Source of the DNA: Cololabis saira
Taxonomy: Eukaryota; Chordata; Actinopteri; Beloniformes; Belonidae
NCBI RefSeq assembly: GCF_033807715.1
Contig: NC_084587.1
Location: 27,050,017 to 27,114,016, forward strand
Direction of reading: 5' to 3'
Length of the DNA stretch: 64,000 nucleotides
In this document: piece after piece, positions 14,834 through 26,010 of the stretch
Layout of the letters: each line of letters starts with the position of its first letter
Numbering within the stretch: the stretch's first letter is position 1
The notes under the pieces: generated by a model
Databases searched by the model: none
Told to the model about the DNA's origin: nothing
What the model saw: the letters and a program-made list of their open reading frames with translations, nothing else
Translations under genes and position numbers: made by a program

Positions 14834-14874
14834 AGAAATACCCAGACTGGCACAGCTTTACAGGGACAACACTG
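14834..14874 (+). repeat. 41-bp direct repeat, copy 2
   Basis: An exact second copy of 14398-14438. The flanks differ: a GC-rich run (gtgacggggcggggctgtgc) precedes this copy only. Confidence 0.93.
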
Positions 14875-15039
14875 TCAGATTTGATCAGTATAAACATTAT
14901 TCTTCATTATTTTGTATCTCCTTTTGAAGAAAAAAAAAACACCAGTATAAATGATACATTAAACCTTGATATATACGATCCAGCCCTGGAAGCGAATTTC
15001 AAGGTCAAATGATTAGGTATTCAAGATATCTTTTTTTGG

Positions 15040-15560
15040 AAGAATTGGACACTGTCTCCTGGCCAAAGATCATCCAGACTGTTATCAACTCCAAGAGCCA
15101 GACTCCTTGATGATATGAAGTTGTAACAGGGCTATCAGTAAAGTTGAATTACTCTTTTTCTGATGGCAGCATTAATGCGGAAAAGTGCATTGAGATTTTA
15201 AACTAACCCAGGATGTGTTTTAAACTAACACATCCTGTCTTTAAGACAACACTTTTTCCAGGGATATGTGTGTATAATAGCATAAGAAAATAGCTCTAAC
15301 ACTGGCCATGCCTGTCTGCAGTCCTGAGCGTCCAAGGTTAGAGAACATATGCAGAATTTTGAAACAACAAATCTCCAATCTCCATCTCTCTCTCTGCACA
15401 CCCTAAAAGAAGTTTGCAGGGAGAATGGAAGAAGTTAATATCTAAAACACTTCATCACCTGATATCCTCTATGCCAGAACACTTATTAAGTGTTGGCAGT
15501 TGGACAATATGAGAGAGTGATAAAAGCGTTACAGTCTAAATTGTGCTTTTACTGAATTGT
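15040..15560 (+). mobile_element. Tc1-like transposase 3' remnant
   Basis: The + strand contains diverged versions of phrases from a fish Tc1-like transposase: ctggccaaagatcatccaga, ctgatggcagcattaatgc, gcctgtctgcagtcctgagc, and the end cacttcatcacctgatatcc. No open frame is left. A related remnant lies at 48860-49280. Confidence 0.65.
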
Positions 15561-16863
15561 CCTTGAAATATTACAGAACATATTACCTGCGAGTTGTTTT
15601 TTTTTACTTAAATAACATTTGTAACCTTATTGCAGCATGTATGTGAGTCCCTGCAATGCAATTCAAATATGGAAAAACTTCCTTTCTATATAGTTTGCTG
15701 AATAAGACACATAATTAGAGAGAGAGATTAAAAATGCCTCCAAAATTTAGGTTTCACTTTCAATTTTAGCTAGATTTCTGTTAAACTTACATTCTGCTCT
15801 ACTCATAAAACATCAAAATGATTTTTTTATGTTCCTGTGTTTTTCTTTTTAAGTAAAATCATTTTGTCGGACATCAGAAGGCTGCGCTTCAACAATCTGC
15901 AGTGACTGGAAACGTAGCACAGTTAACAGGCATGAAACACTTAAACTGAATCAACAGTGAACGTGCAATTTATGTATAATAACTGAAAGTTTGTTTAATG
16001 GCATCTGTGCGGGTTGTTCAGTGTCTATCACATTAGAGATACTGTCGACAAAAGCAGCATGGCCACCAATTACTGTACCAGTGCTGCTGAAACATGACGT
16101 ACTGTAAGCAAGAATGCGTTGAAGCTTTGAGACAAGCGTTGCGACTCAGACAAAGTCTGAGAAAACAGCAGCGAGGCATTATGCATGCAGGTATTTGGAG
16201 TCATTAAAATCTGGTGCATATAAAGGTGCAAAAGAGACATACAAAAAATCCTTTATTTTCCTTCTGAGTAAACTAACACAGTGTTGACTTTAATTCTCAA
16301 AAAAACTTGGCTTTTACTTCTCATGTTATTCATTTTCTTATTAGAAAGTGTAAAAATTTGTACCGCATCATAGTATTGCCTAAGGGCCACGACTCTTTAT
16401 AAATATGCAAGTGTATAGTATGTTTGTTTTTGTGGCTAAAGCAATGAAGACAAGCAAAATGATGTGTTTATGGATTTATGGAAGTTTCACTACAGAAACA
16501 AATTAACCTTTCATTCAAGGACTAGATAACCTAAGATATTTCTTATTAGATACTCTGTATGTCTGATTTACGGAAGCGAAGAGCTGCCACCTTAGTGAAA
16601 GAAAAATACAGTCATTATAACGATATATAGTGAAAATGTAATAACGAAAAACTTTTCACATTTGTACAATATATGATCTTGTTATTACAATATAAATATT
16701 GTAAGAATGTACTTTGTTTGTCATAACGTGATAAATATGTTTATTGTAACAATGTAATGATATATTATTCAAACAGGAAATATATATTGTAATAATATGA
16801 TAAGATATTGTACAAATGAAAAATAAATATTGTTAAATCATTAACATTTCACATTATAATGTG

Positions 16864-17244
16864 CATCCATCCATCCATCTTCTTCCGCTTATCCGTTCCC
16901 GGGTCGCGGGGGCAGCAGTCTCAGCAGAGATGCCCAGACTTCATTCACCCCAGACACTTCCTCCTCCGAGGGGAGTCCGAGGCGTTCCCAGGCCAGCCGA
17001 GAGACATAGTCTCTCCAGCGTGTCCTGGGTCTTCCCCGGGGTCTCCTCCCGGAGGGACATGCCTGGAACACCTCCCTAGGGAGGAGGGACATGCCTGGAA
17101 CACCTCCCTAGGGAGGAGGGACATGCCTGGAACACCTCCCTAGGGAGGAGGGACATGCCTGGAACACCTCCCTAGGGAGGAGGGACATGCCTGGAACACC
17201 TCCCTAGGGAGGCGTCCAGGAGGATCCGGTACAGATGCCCAAGC
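16864..17244 (-). mobile_element. 5'-truncated RTE-like LINE copy
   Basis: The 3' terminal part of the same family as 8064-11227, on the minus strand. It has a (GGAT)n-type tail at 16864 and is flanked by the 12-bp duplication CATTATAATGTG (16852-16863 and 17245-17256). It encodes only the end of the protein (RGRPRTRWRDYVSRLAW). It carries five tandem copies of a 32-bp unit where the long copy has two. Confidence 0.9.
17051..17210 (+). repeat. 32-bp tandem repeat, 5 copies, inside LINE
   Basis: Units of 32 bp begin at 17051, 17083, 17115, 17147 and 17179, each starting ggagggacatgcctggaaca. The units look identical. The same unit occurs about twice at 8261-8324 in the longer LINE copy. Because 32 is not a multiple of 3 the array destroys the LINE frame. 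Confidence 0.95.
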
Positions 17245-17625
17245 CATTATAATGTGATATGGCTCTAATTGTCTTTTAAAGATGGTGGCAGTTCGATGCT
17301 TCCGTACTGACGGTGTGCTGAAATCAAGTGTTAAATGTTTTGAATACGAAATATCTTTTCCGGGGAATAGAATGTGAAATTGTTTTGCTATTTTTCATTT
17401 TTTAATTAAATTTGGGAAAAAACATCACTATAACCCATAGTTTGGTAGACATTTGTTATGTTTCATAACTGCAGCTTGTAGTTATAAGAACTGATTCATT
17501 CAACTGAAACTCCAGAAACAGAAATAGTGGAAAGAAAATTACAATCTAATAACTCAGATGAACAATAGAATAAACTAACTCACATAATTCTTGTCCCTTT
17601 TCACAATTTTTCTAACTTAACACAG

Positions 17626-17821
17626 CTGATGGTCTGGCCAGAGCAGTCTCCGGAGGATGTAACCATAGTAACCATCACTCCAGACTACCCCAGTTCGCGG
17701 CACACAGGATTGGTCAACGGGCTCAAGAAGTTCACCTGGTACTTCAGCTCCACCCTCTGCTTCACCACACCTGGAGATGGGCCCCGGAGCCTTCCCACCC
17801 TGCTGCAGACACACGAAGACA
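17626..17821 (+). CDS. sdk2: sidekick exon 3: second half of FN3-3
   Basis: The acceptor is cttaacacag|ctgatg and the donor is gaagaca|gtgagt. It has 65 codons plus one base, phase 0 in and phase 1 out. It begins LMVWPEQSPEDVTIVTI, and TLCFTTPGDGPRS is a sidekick hallmark of FN3-3. It ends at the linker THED. The intron just after the donor is rich in CA repeats (about 17829-17870), a possible hnRNP L binding tract; this is inference only. Confidence 0.96.
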
Positions 17822-18749
17822 GTGAGTGCACACACACACGCGCACACACACACAAACACACACAAACACATTAGTGCGTGAGCATTAAAGACACAAGAAA
17901 TTGGAAAATGTATCAGTTTTATACACAACAAAACTAGCTGTGTTGAATCCAGCTGTTTTTATCAGTGTAATGCACATCCGTATCCATGACACCATACCAT
18001 AATTCACCTACAGTCCGACAGTCCTATCCTTTTGCTTTTGCTTTTTGTTAATTTTCAATTTTTTTTTATGTTATCAGCTTCCCTGCTGCCACCGTTGGTC
18101 AACTTTCTTTCTAAAGGGAATTGATTTTTTCATGCGTGTTGGTATTTATAACTCATTCTTCCGCGGATAAACCTAGTCACACCATCAAATAAGCCCAACA
18201 GCCTATAGGCAGATAGACAAGTAATTATTACCAACCAGCAATTACAGAGTGAGAAAATGATATTAGAAGCCTTGTGTGTGTGTGTGTGTGGGACACAAAC
18301 ATGTACACACTCACATAGCCACAGCAGCGGACAGGTATTGATTGGTTGCTGGGCGTGTTGCAGGGTTAACGGTGGGTGTAATTCTTGCTTGATGATAGCT
18401 TTTTGCATGTGTGTATGTGTGTGTCTGTGTGAGTGTGATTGTGATTATGTGTTATTGAATGTCTCAGATGAATAGCTTAATCGCTCTGCAGGGAGAGGGG
18501 TTAGAGAGCCATGGATAAGATGAGAAACGACATGCCGCTATGTGTGTTTGTGTGTGCGTTTGAAGGGGGGGGGTTACAAATGTTCTGAAGAGGTCGTGTA
18601 AAGTGGAAACAGTAAATATAAGATGCAACATCTGCAATGTGTGTCCATGTGAAGGGATGATTTACCTCGGTTTCAATGTTCATGTTTCTGATGAAGTTCA
18701 GATTTCCCAAATATTATCTGATGTACATTCTTCTTTCTTTTGTTTTCAG
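17822..18749 (+). other. intron 3
   Basis: The intron is 928 bp. It has a CA-rich stretch just after the donor (about 17829-17870) and short GT-rich stretches near 18271-18292 and 18408-18445. No mobile element is recognised. Confidence 0.9.
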
Positions 18750-18848
18750 CTCCTGGACCTGTCCGCCACCTGAGTTTCACTGAAATATTGGATACATCGC
18801 TCCGTGTCAGCTGGGATGAGCCTGAGGACAAGAATGGCATCATTACTG
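18750..18848 (+). CDS. sdk2: sidekick exon 4: first half of FN3-4
   Basis: The acceptor is tgttttcag|ctcctgg and the donor is attactg|gttaga, a weaker donor than its neighbours. The exon is 99 nt and symmetric in phase 1. It encodes [13 protein letters not shown] and [16 protein letters not shown], with the conserved FN3 tryptophan, ending at GIITG. It runs directly into exon 5, which supplies GYMLRW. Confidence 0.95.
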
Positions 18849-19386
18849 GTTAGAGGATAACAGCTTGACAGTATACATTAATTCACGTAATAACTGAGTA
18901 ATCAGCTGTTCTGTCCGTTCAGCCTCACCATACCTCCATAATCAAGAAAAAAATGTATTCTACCATGTGATTAGACTCATATGATGAAGACAGAAACTTC
19001 GGCTGAGTTTGTGTGTGCTTGCAAAAACAACAAATATAGTACATACAATGATTAAAGATGATATGACCATAATTTTTGCAACAACTCCACTTTTCCAGAT
19101 TTTTCAAGATTCTCTGGCTGTCCTTTTAAGTCTTCTGTCTGATTTCCCCCAGACACCCCTTCATCTCTGACATTAGATTTGTGTGCAACTGATTCATCAT
19201 CAGCTAATCCCTTCCCTCTGCAATTTGTCTTCTTCCATTATCTCAAACATGCTCTCACCTCACACTCCCCAACACCCAGGGTATCGTATGTGTGGTACAT
19301 CACACACAAGACAATCCCCTCTCAGCTCCTTAACGGCTCTGACAGACAGTGACACTGGCTTACACAAGCTGTTGCTATTTTTCTAC

Positions 19387-19455
<69 letters not shown>

Positions 19456-19934
19456 GCGTGTGCGTGTGTGTGTGTGGCATCATGTCCAACATTCATCAGG
19501 CACCTACACACCAACGCCACAATCTAACAGGACAAGGCAGCAGTGCTTTTACAGTCAGCTTACACACTCAGAGGAGTGGGAAAATGGGTATTCAATCAAG
19601 GTCACCTTGCACATTTACTCTTTTCTCTCATCAACTGACTTTTCATCCGGCACCTGGTGAACACAGAGACAGATGAGGGAGCATTCTCTCTCCTCAGGGC
19701 TTTACACACAAGTGGCCTTGTTCATGCACAGATTTGAGGGCGTTGGAGTGTGATGCATGACTACAGAGATGTAAAGGGACAGACAGGAATTTTAACTCCA
19801 GTTACTCCTCCTACAGTCTCTCCTCCTGTTTGGCTCAATACCTCTCGTTACACGTGGGTGTGCCTGTGTGTACACATAACACCTCATGTCTTTCTACACT
19901 TTTATTAACCCAGTGTGTCCTCTACACCCGACAG
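18849..19934 (+). other. intron 4
   Basis: The intron is 1,086 bp and contains one GT microsatellite (19389-19477) with GC-interrupted units at its 3' end. Nothing else is recognised. Confidence 0.9.
19389..19477 (+). repeat. (TG)n microsatellite
   Basis: A TG dinucleotide run interrupted near its 3' end by cgtgtg units. It is intronic, about 460 bp upstream of exon 5. Confidence 0.97.
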
Positions 19935-20126
19935 GCTACATGCTGCGGTGGGAAGTGCCCGATGTTGAGTCAAGTTATGAAGAACGGTCCTTGTCCAATT
20001 CCACCCTGCAGTACCAGCTGACAGGCCTCACCTCCACCACTGTGTACACACTACAGGTGGCTGCTCTCACGGCTGCAGGACGGGGTGCGGTCACATCCTC
20101 CACCATCTCCACCGGAGTCCCACCGG
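19935..20126 (+). CDS. sdk2: sidekick exon 5: second half of FN3-4
   Basis: The acceptor is cacccgacag|gctac and the donor is ccaccgg|gtactg. The exon is 192 nt and symmetric in phase 1. It encodes YQLTGLTSTTVYTLQVAALT (FN3 F-G strands), then GRGAVTSSTIS and the GVPP linker. NST is a sequon. The N-terminal part, WEVPDVESSYEERS, is poorly conserved against remembered SDK1 and SDK2. Confidence 0.95.
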
Positions 20127-23077
20127 GTACTGTAAATAAATACACACATACACTCACACCAGAGCTGATGACAGGGATGTTAATAAGTGTTTTTTTCTTG
20201 TGTGGATGTGCTCGTGCAGGAGAGTAAATATGAGTGATGAGCTCTCACAATGCCATTGTCTTTCCTCAGGCTGATAAGTGGCTGTTACTGTGCATCCATG
20301 AATCATCACCCACATTCCCGACAGACATTCACATACTCAGTCACTCAGAAGAGTTAGCTGTTTACAGGAACTTAAAGAACACTTTAGTCTGAGGTATATT
20401 TGTATGTGTATCATGTGCAGAAAATACTTTGTTGTGCATGATCAGTTCATGCAAATGCACCAGGGCCAAGTCATTAGTGCTGATTAACTCCTAATGGTAA
20501 CATAGAAGGAATGCAGCATTGGATGATGGAGGGAATGAGTCAATCAAAAAAAAGACCACAGAAGGGAGAGAAGACTTAAAAAAAACACAACTTTCAAAGC
20601 ACAGGAGACCAGTCTCAGAACAGGTTCTGGAGACAGGAAGAAAGCTCATACAAGCAAAATTTTGGTCCCAACATTTTCTGATGACTAATTTATGAGTAAA
20701 AGCAGAAATAGTGAAAGCAAGATGGATACAGACGGTTCTTAGATTCAGAGGTTATTCATTAATTCATGAAAGCAAAAGAGTGAAAGAAAGACCAAGCACT
20801 GAAGATTAGGAACAAGAACTAAAGAATGAACAGAGAGAAAGGGAGGGAGCCACCAAACATGGATTCTTGGCTCGTTTATTTATTCATGAAGTCTTCGGTT
20901 AAGCGAATTTTGTCATTCATCTGAGCAAAGCAGCTGATATCAACATTCCCACATTATAACCTTTACAAGTTTGCTGCATGGGTTTACAGAGCACCAGTCT
21001 CTGTTAGCTGGACATTATTTTCAGATGCATACATGTACCTTGCTACACCTGGAGCAAATTACACAATAATAATAACTGTCCTGTTGGGATAAAAAACCCA
21101 CTCGATATTTTACTAAACCTGTCTGCCGTGCTCTAGTGTTCTGATTTACAAAACGCACCGTTTCGTTTAACAAACAGGCTTTGCAGAAGCATGTTTTTTA
21201 ATGTTCAGCAATAACTCATGATTTTGAAGCAGAACTGATTGTATTACACTAAATCTTAGAGGACTTACACCATCCAGAAACACCCCGTATTAACCAAACA
21301 CAGGAGAGAAAAATGCATGAAAAATGGCTGTGATGCGCTCTGTGTTTTTATATTTGAGTCAAGCAGTTTAGAGCAAAGTACACAGTGTTGATTGTTGAGT
21401 TTTTTAGTATCATAAACAGAAACAAGCTGTCACATATTTGATTTGATAGGAGATGGTTTTAAAAAGATGTTGCTGTACGTCTCACCTGCCAGACTTCTGC
21501 CACTTCAATTCAGCAGCTGTCAGTGAAGCTGTCTGTTTTGAGTCAGTAATAAATTGTAGGTGGCATTTAAATGGTTTGTAATTTAAATAAATAAATGATA
21601 AAAAAAAAACTAATAAAAAAAATACCTGAGGACCATATAGTCGTGGTTGAACTGCACAAAGAAAATAGTTTAAGACTTGAATTTCTCTTGTCCATAACTG
21701 CACACAAATACCTCAGATTCTGCTCTTATAATGCTGGAATTTCCCCAGACATATTCAGACCAGTTTTAAAAATAGTGTTCAATACTCACTGGCAGTAGAA
21801 AGCCATAATAATACACAGAAACAGACTCTAGACAGATGATCTTAGGATCTCATGCTTGATGTTCCTTTCTCTACAGGCCCTTAAGCTCTCACTGCTGTTC
21901 CGAAACTTCTCAGTGTCCTGGATATCTAGGGGTTTGCAGTCCTTCTAAATATCTAAATATCTTTTGTTAGTTTGTGCACTGACACTGAGCACAAGTGTGC
22001 ACCGTGGTTTTTTTTGTTTTTTTTGCATCACGTGGTCGCTCGGTTGTGTTGTCTAATATATATGAAAGCAACAAGGCACAGTGAGGCTGCTGCTTCAGGT
22101 GGGTAAAGGAAAGGGCTTTTCTTTGCTTGCCAGTAATGCTTTGTGGTTCTTAAATGTTAGTTTGTTTATTTATTTTTCCATATAACACACCTTATAACAC
22201 ACCAGCTATGATCCATGATTTGCCATTGATTTTTTTTAATGATTTTTTTATGACTTTTTTTACGTTTTAGTGACGATACTGCTGCTTTGTGTTGATTTTC
22301 TTGCCTTAAATGCTGTAGCACTTTGAGATTCACTGAAGGGAAAGTGCATTATAAATTAAATTAATTATTATTATTACCTTTTATATTCAGTTGTAATGTT
22401 TTTAGAAAGAAAGAAACTACGGAGAGTTTACTGATTTAATGATTGTTGTATGCGTGATAGCCATCAGAGTCATCAGCAGGAAGTGATAATTTTCAAGTCA
22501 AGTCCTTGTTTGATCGTCTCATTTCCTCCAGCATAGTTCTACCACTCAGGCTGCCACAGCTGGTCAGCCAAACTCCCTGCTTCCTGTCTTTCATTATTGC
22601 CATGGAGATGGAAGAAAGTCGGAATAAGAATGGGTCAAATGAATTTTCACAGCTACACTGTCTTTTCAGACATTTATGGGCTTAAAATGGAATATTTTGA
22701 ACCATGCAATTAATTCCCATCACCCCTGCTGCTGTTCTGTTATCTATCTCTGTATTGTATTCATGACCTAGGAAAAAAAAGAAATAAATTGCTCTGACGG
22801 AGTGAGAAAGAGGGACAGAGGCTGTATTTTTAGTTAAAATGAAGTTTTTATTTAAATGTTTTATGACAGAAGATGGACGAGTAAAAAAAAAAAAAAAAGT
22901 ACTTTAAACAATTTTCTTGGTTTACTCTTACTTGAAGCATTTGAACAGTATGCCATTATTGGTAACATTATTTCCTTCCACTACTATTTCTGTTATCAGT
23001 TTTAATAAAAGTGTATTGCAGATAAGCCACGCTCCAGTCCTGACCATCATTTTCTCAGTTTTGGTATTGTACATATA

Positions 23078-23909
23078 TGTCAGGGTTTGACACTTCCCCC
23101 CAGTTTGAGTTTTAGTTCTGTCCTTCCTGTTTCCCATTTGCCCTGATTGTGTCTGCACCTGTGTCTCGTCGTGGTCCCGGACGCACCTTCCCCTGTTCCG
23201 GTGATGGTCCCGGACCCCCCTCAGCCAGCTCCGAGGACCCGGGTCGCCCCTCAGCCAGTCTCTGTTCCTGAGGCGGTCCCGCCCATCTCTGTTCCTCTTC
23301 CTGAGGCGATCCTGGATGGATCTGCCCAGCCCTGAAACGGCCCTCTGGCCGGTGTGCCTGGTCCCGAGTCTGGTTCCGGGGTTGGCCCCCCAAAATGACT
23401 CTCCGGTTGGCCCGGCCCCGTTAGCGTCCTCCGGAACTCTCTCGCCGGTCTGCCCGGCCTCGAGGACGGCCCCCGGAACTTTGGCCGTGTGTGGCCTGGG
23501 CCCTCCTCCGGGCCCCCTCCGCCTGCCTTGGGTGTGGACTGTTGGGACATCTGGGATCTGTCCCTTGAGGGGGGGGGGGGTACTGTCAGGGTTTGACACT
23601 TCCCCCCCAGTTTGAGTTTCAGTTCTGTCCCTCCTGTTTCCCATTTGCCCTGATTGTGTCCGCACCTGTGTCTCGTTGTGTCTCGTTATCCCCTGTGTAT
23701 ATCTGGTCTTGTCATTCCTTTGTTCCCTGTCGGTCCGTACTGGTTCTTCCTCCATGTCTCCTCGTAGTTTTTCCTAATCCTGGTTTTTGTTGATCCTGCT
23801 CTGCAGCGCTTTTAGTTCTTGTTTTTTGTAATAAACCCTTTTTGTTGAGAACTCCGGCCTCCTACTCTGCTCTCCTGCGCTTGGGTCCTCATCTAACCCT
23901 ATCACAACA
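23078..23909 (+). mobile_element. rearranged Gypsy-type LTR retrotransposon
   Basis: An 832-bp element flanked by the 6-bp direct repeat CATATA (23072-23077 and 23910-23915). It starts TGTCAGGGTTTGACA, the same as the complete LTR at 23584. The first LTR is cut at about 23170, where GC-rich internal sequence begins. That internal part runs to a G-rich polypurine tract directly before the second LTR. No gag, pol or env domain remains. The Gypsy class is inferred from the polypurine/LTR layout and the proline-rich 3' internal region. Confidence 0.82.
23584..23909 (+). repeat. complete 3' LTR
   Basis: It begins TGTCAGGGTTTGACACTTCC just after a poly-G/purine tract and ends CTATCACAACA, giving TG...CA ends. 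It includes an aataaa-type signal near 23830. Its first 90 bases match 23078-23167 with a handful of differences. Confidence 0.83.
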
Positions 23910-24338
23910 CATATATATTTCGGTCATTTCATGGAAATCATTTGGTTTGTTTATTATTTTATGCACTCTACTGAAATAATTTGTCATGCTGCGATGCCTC
24001 CATCCTTTTTTTTTTTTAACAATATGCTAGGCACAGAAAATAAATGTGTTTTGCACATATTTGTGAAGGCACCAGCAAGCAGAAGTGTTTTTCTTTTTTT
24101 TTTTTATCTCAAAGAATTTGTAAGTATCTTTTAATATGTTAAAATGCATTACAGAGTCTTCTCTTCATGAATAACATTGTTAGGAGAGTGAAGCACCTAA
24201 AGGTTTTGGTCAGTAAATATTCAATATGCTTGTAAGAAGTAAAAACTTACCTGCAGACACAAGCTAGATAAGAGCTACATTTTCATAACGATTTTTGCAG
24301 CTTTAAGTTAAAAAGTATTATTCCTGTTCTATCTGCAG

Positions 24339-24460
24339 AACTTCCTGGTCCTCCCTCTAATTTAGTCATCTCTAACATCAGCCCTCGGACAGCAACAATT
24401 AGGTTCCGCCCAGGTCCTGATGGGAAAACCGCTATATCCAGATGGACGGTAGAGGGACAG
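24339..24460 (+). CDS. sdk2: sidekick exon 6: first half of FN3-5
   Basis: The acceptor is atctgcag|aacttc and the donor is gggacag|gtgtgt. It is 122 nt, phase 1 in and phase 0 out. It encodes [20 protein letters not shown], then [16 protein letters not shown] and TVEGQ. Phenylalanine replaces the usual B-strand tryptophan, as also recalled for mammalian SDK FN3-5, so this is not a defect. Only a 90-bp intron separates it from exon 7. Confidence 0.95.
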
Positions 24461-24550
24461 GTGTGTGTCTGTGTGTTACTGATGAATTCAAATCTGCGGT
24501 CAATGCCAACGGTCAATCGCAGCAGAACTGTTTAACTTTCTCTTTCACAG

Positions 24551-24663
24551 GTGGTAAACAAGAATGGCAAGGAAGAAGCATGGAGAGTTGTCTACCAAAG
24601 AGACAACCAGCCCGATGCAGACACTCTGGAGATCCCCAACCTCATCCCATTCACTCAGTACAG
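24551..24663 (+). CDS. sdk2: sidekick exon 7: middle of FN3-5
   Basis: The acceptor is ctctttcacag|gtggt and the donor is tacag|gtgaga. It is 113 nt, phase 0 in and phase 2 out. It encodes KEEAWRVVYQRDNQPDADTL followed by EIPNLIPFTQY. The final arginine codon is split with exon 8. FN3-5 thus uses three exons rather than two. Confidence 0.95.
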
Positions 24664-25489
24664 GTGAGACGCAAACATAATTATGTACTCGCACGGAGTT
24701 ATTCACAACTCACTCTCGGCTGGTTTCTGCAGTATTGCAAGACAGAGGTGAAATTCGATAAATCACACAGAAACGCAGACAGTTCCATCTGAGATTTTTC
24801 TGTTTGTCAGCAGCTTCACAGGTGCCTCATGCAGATCCTTATTATCCTCCCGCATCCAGCTAAATGGAGGGGGAAGGAGAGAGATGAGGGCAGAGGAGAA
24901 GAAAGTTGATGAGAAAGTGGGAAGGGCAGCAGTGAGCATTAAAAAGAGAAGAAGAGACAGGGGATACGAGACAAGGCGGAAAGGAAATGGATGAGGAGAG
25001 ATGAGTGTATAATCCCCTCCTCAATGGCTGTAAAGAGGTTACATTTTTGTAAAAGTTATCTATTGGCACTTCAAACAGCTTTTCCTCTTCCTTCTGTCCC
25101 TCTCCTTATTTATTCATCTGTCGGTTTTCTGTGTTTACCTGTCTCTCGGTCAGCCTCTTGCTCCCATTATCTCTGCCTTCATCTGCAATGGGACCGTGGT
25201 GTGTATGCACACATCGCACACTCATAGGGATTATGTTGTCACAGGCAACACCACTGGGATGTTAGATGAATTGATGCACTTTTCTGTATTTCTCATCCCT
25301 TGCCATAAGTGCCTCTTTACATCCCGCTCTCTACTTCCCAACATGGGACTGCAGCTCATAGATGTACTTTCACACAGTCACACATTTTATCACTTGCAAC
25401 CACGCAGAAACATAGTTGCATGTAGAAGTGACAAATGTAACAAACATCCAAAGTGGCATCATGTTTTTTTCACAAACATCTTGCATTGG

Positions 25490-26010
25490 GGGTGGGAGAT
25501 TTGGACCACTGAGTAGAGTCTTCTCAACACATCTCAAAGACTTTCAATGGTATGAAGATCTGTCCACTGTGGTGGCCAATCCATGTGTAAAAAGGATGTC
25601 TCCTGCTCCTGAGTCATTTTTTTAGAGTTTGACCCTGATGAATCCTGGAGTTATTGTTTTGGAGTATGCCCATCCCACCAGAGAAGAATAAATATATTGA
25701 TAGAGAACTTGGGTCACTGACCTCATTCTTAGAGCACATAACGTTGCTGAACTCAGATCTGACCAAGTCAAGCAACCCCAGATCACGACACTGCTGCCAC
25801 AGGCCTGTACGGTAGGCGTTAGCCATGACGGGTGCATCACTTCATCTGCTTCGCTTTATACCCTGATGCCCCTTCACTCTGGAGCAGAGTGAGTGGACTG
25901 GACTTGACAGGCCACAGGACTGTCTTTCTCTGCTCCAGAGCTCCATTTTTATGTTTTCAAGCAAAAAAAATCCTTAGTTTCCCCGTAAGGCGATTGAAAA
26001 GAGGTTTTCT
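25490..26010 (-). pseudogene. decayed Tc1/mariner transposase fragment
   Basis: The minus strand carries MMHPSWLTPTVQACGSS and VVIWGCLTWSDLSSATLCAL, matching the catalytic-domain region of the fish Tc1-like family also seen at 13490-14335. This copy lacks the N-terminal DNA-binding region and has several stops. Confidence 0.75.

Larger units (their letters stand above)
16569..17306. mobile_element. AT-rich MITE interrupted by a LINE copy
   Basis: The ends are imperfect inverted repeats: TACGGAAGCGAAGAGCTGCC at 16569 and GGCAGTTCGATGCTTCCGTA ending at 17306. The interior is AT-rich with repeated aatattgtaa-type motifs. An RTE-like LINE has inserted at 16864. Without it and one target duplication the element is about 345 bp. 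The target duplication of the MITE itself was not identified. Confidence 0.7.
12593..17625 (+). other. intron 2
   Basis: The intron is 5 kb. It contains a decayed Tc1-like transposase (13490-14335), a 41-bp repeat pair (14398 and 14834), a second Tc1-like remnant (15040-15560) and an AT-rich MITE split by a LINE (16569-17306). In 12593-13480, 15570-16560 and 17310-17625 no element is recognised. Confidence 0.85.
20127..24338 (+). other. intron 5
   Basis: The intron is 4.2 kb. It contains a rearranged Gypsy-type LTR element (23078-23909) and a short LINE/SINE-type 3' tail near 22313-22378 (gcactttgagatt... ending in att repeats). Between 20127 and 22300 nothing is recognised. Confidence 0.85.

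Noticed and set aside
17051..17210. 32-bp repeats as a CRISPR array
   Set aside because: Units are contiguous with no spacers, lie inside a LINE, and the genome is vertebrate.
22928..23755. 275-codon proline/arginine-rich minus-strand frame and overlapping proline-rich + frames
   Set aside because: They fall on the GC-rich internal part and LTRs of a retrotransposon; compositional open frames without domains or splice context.
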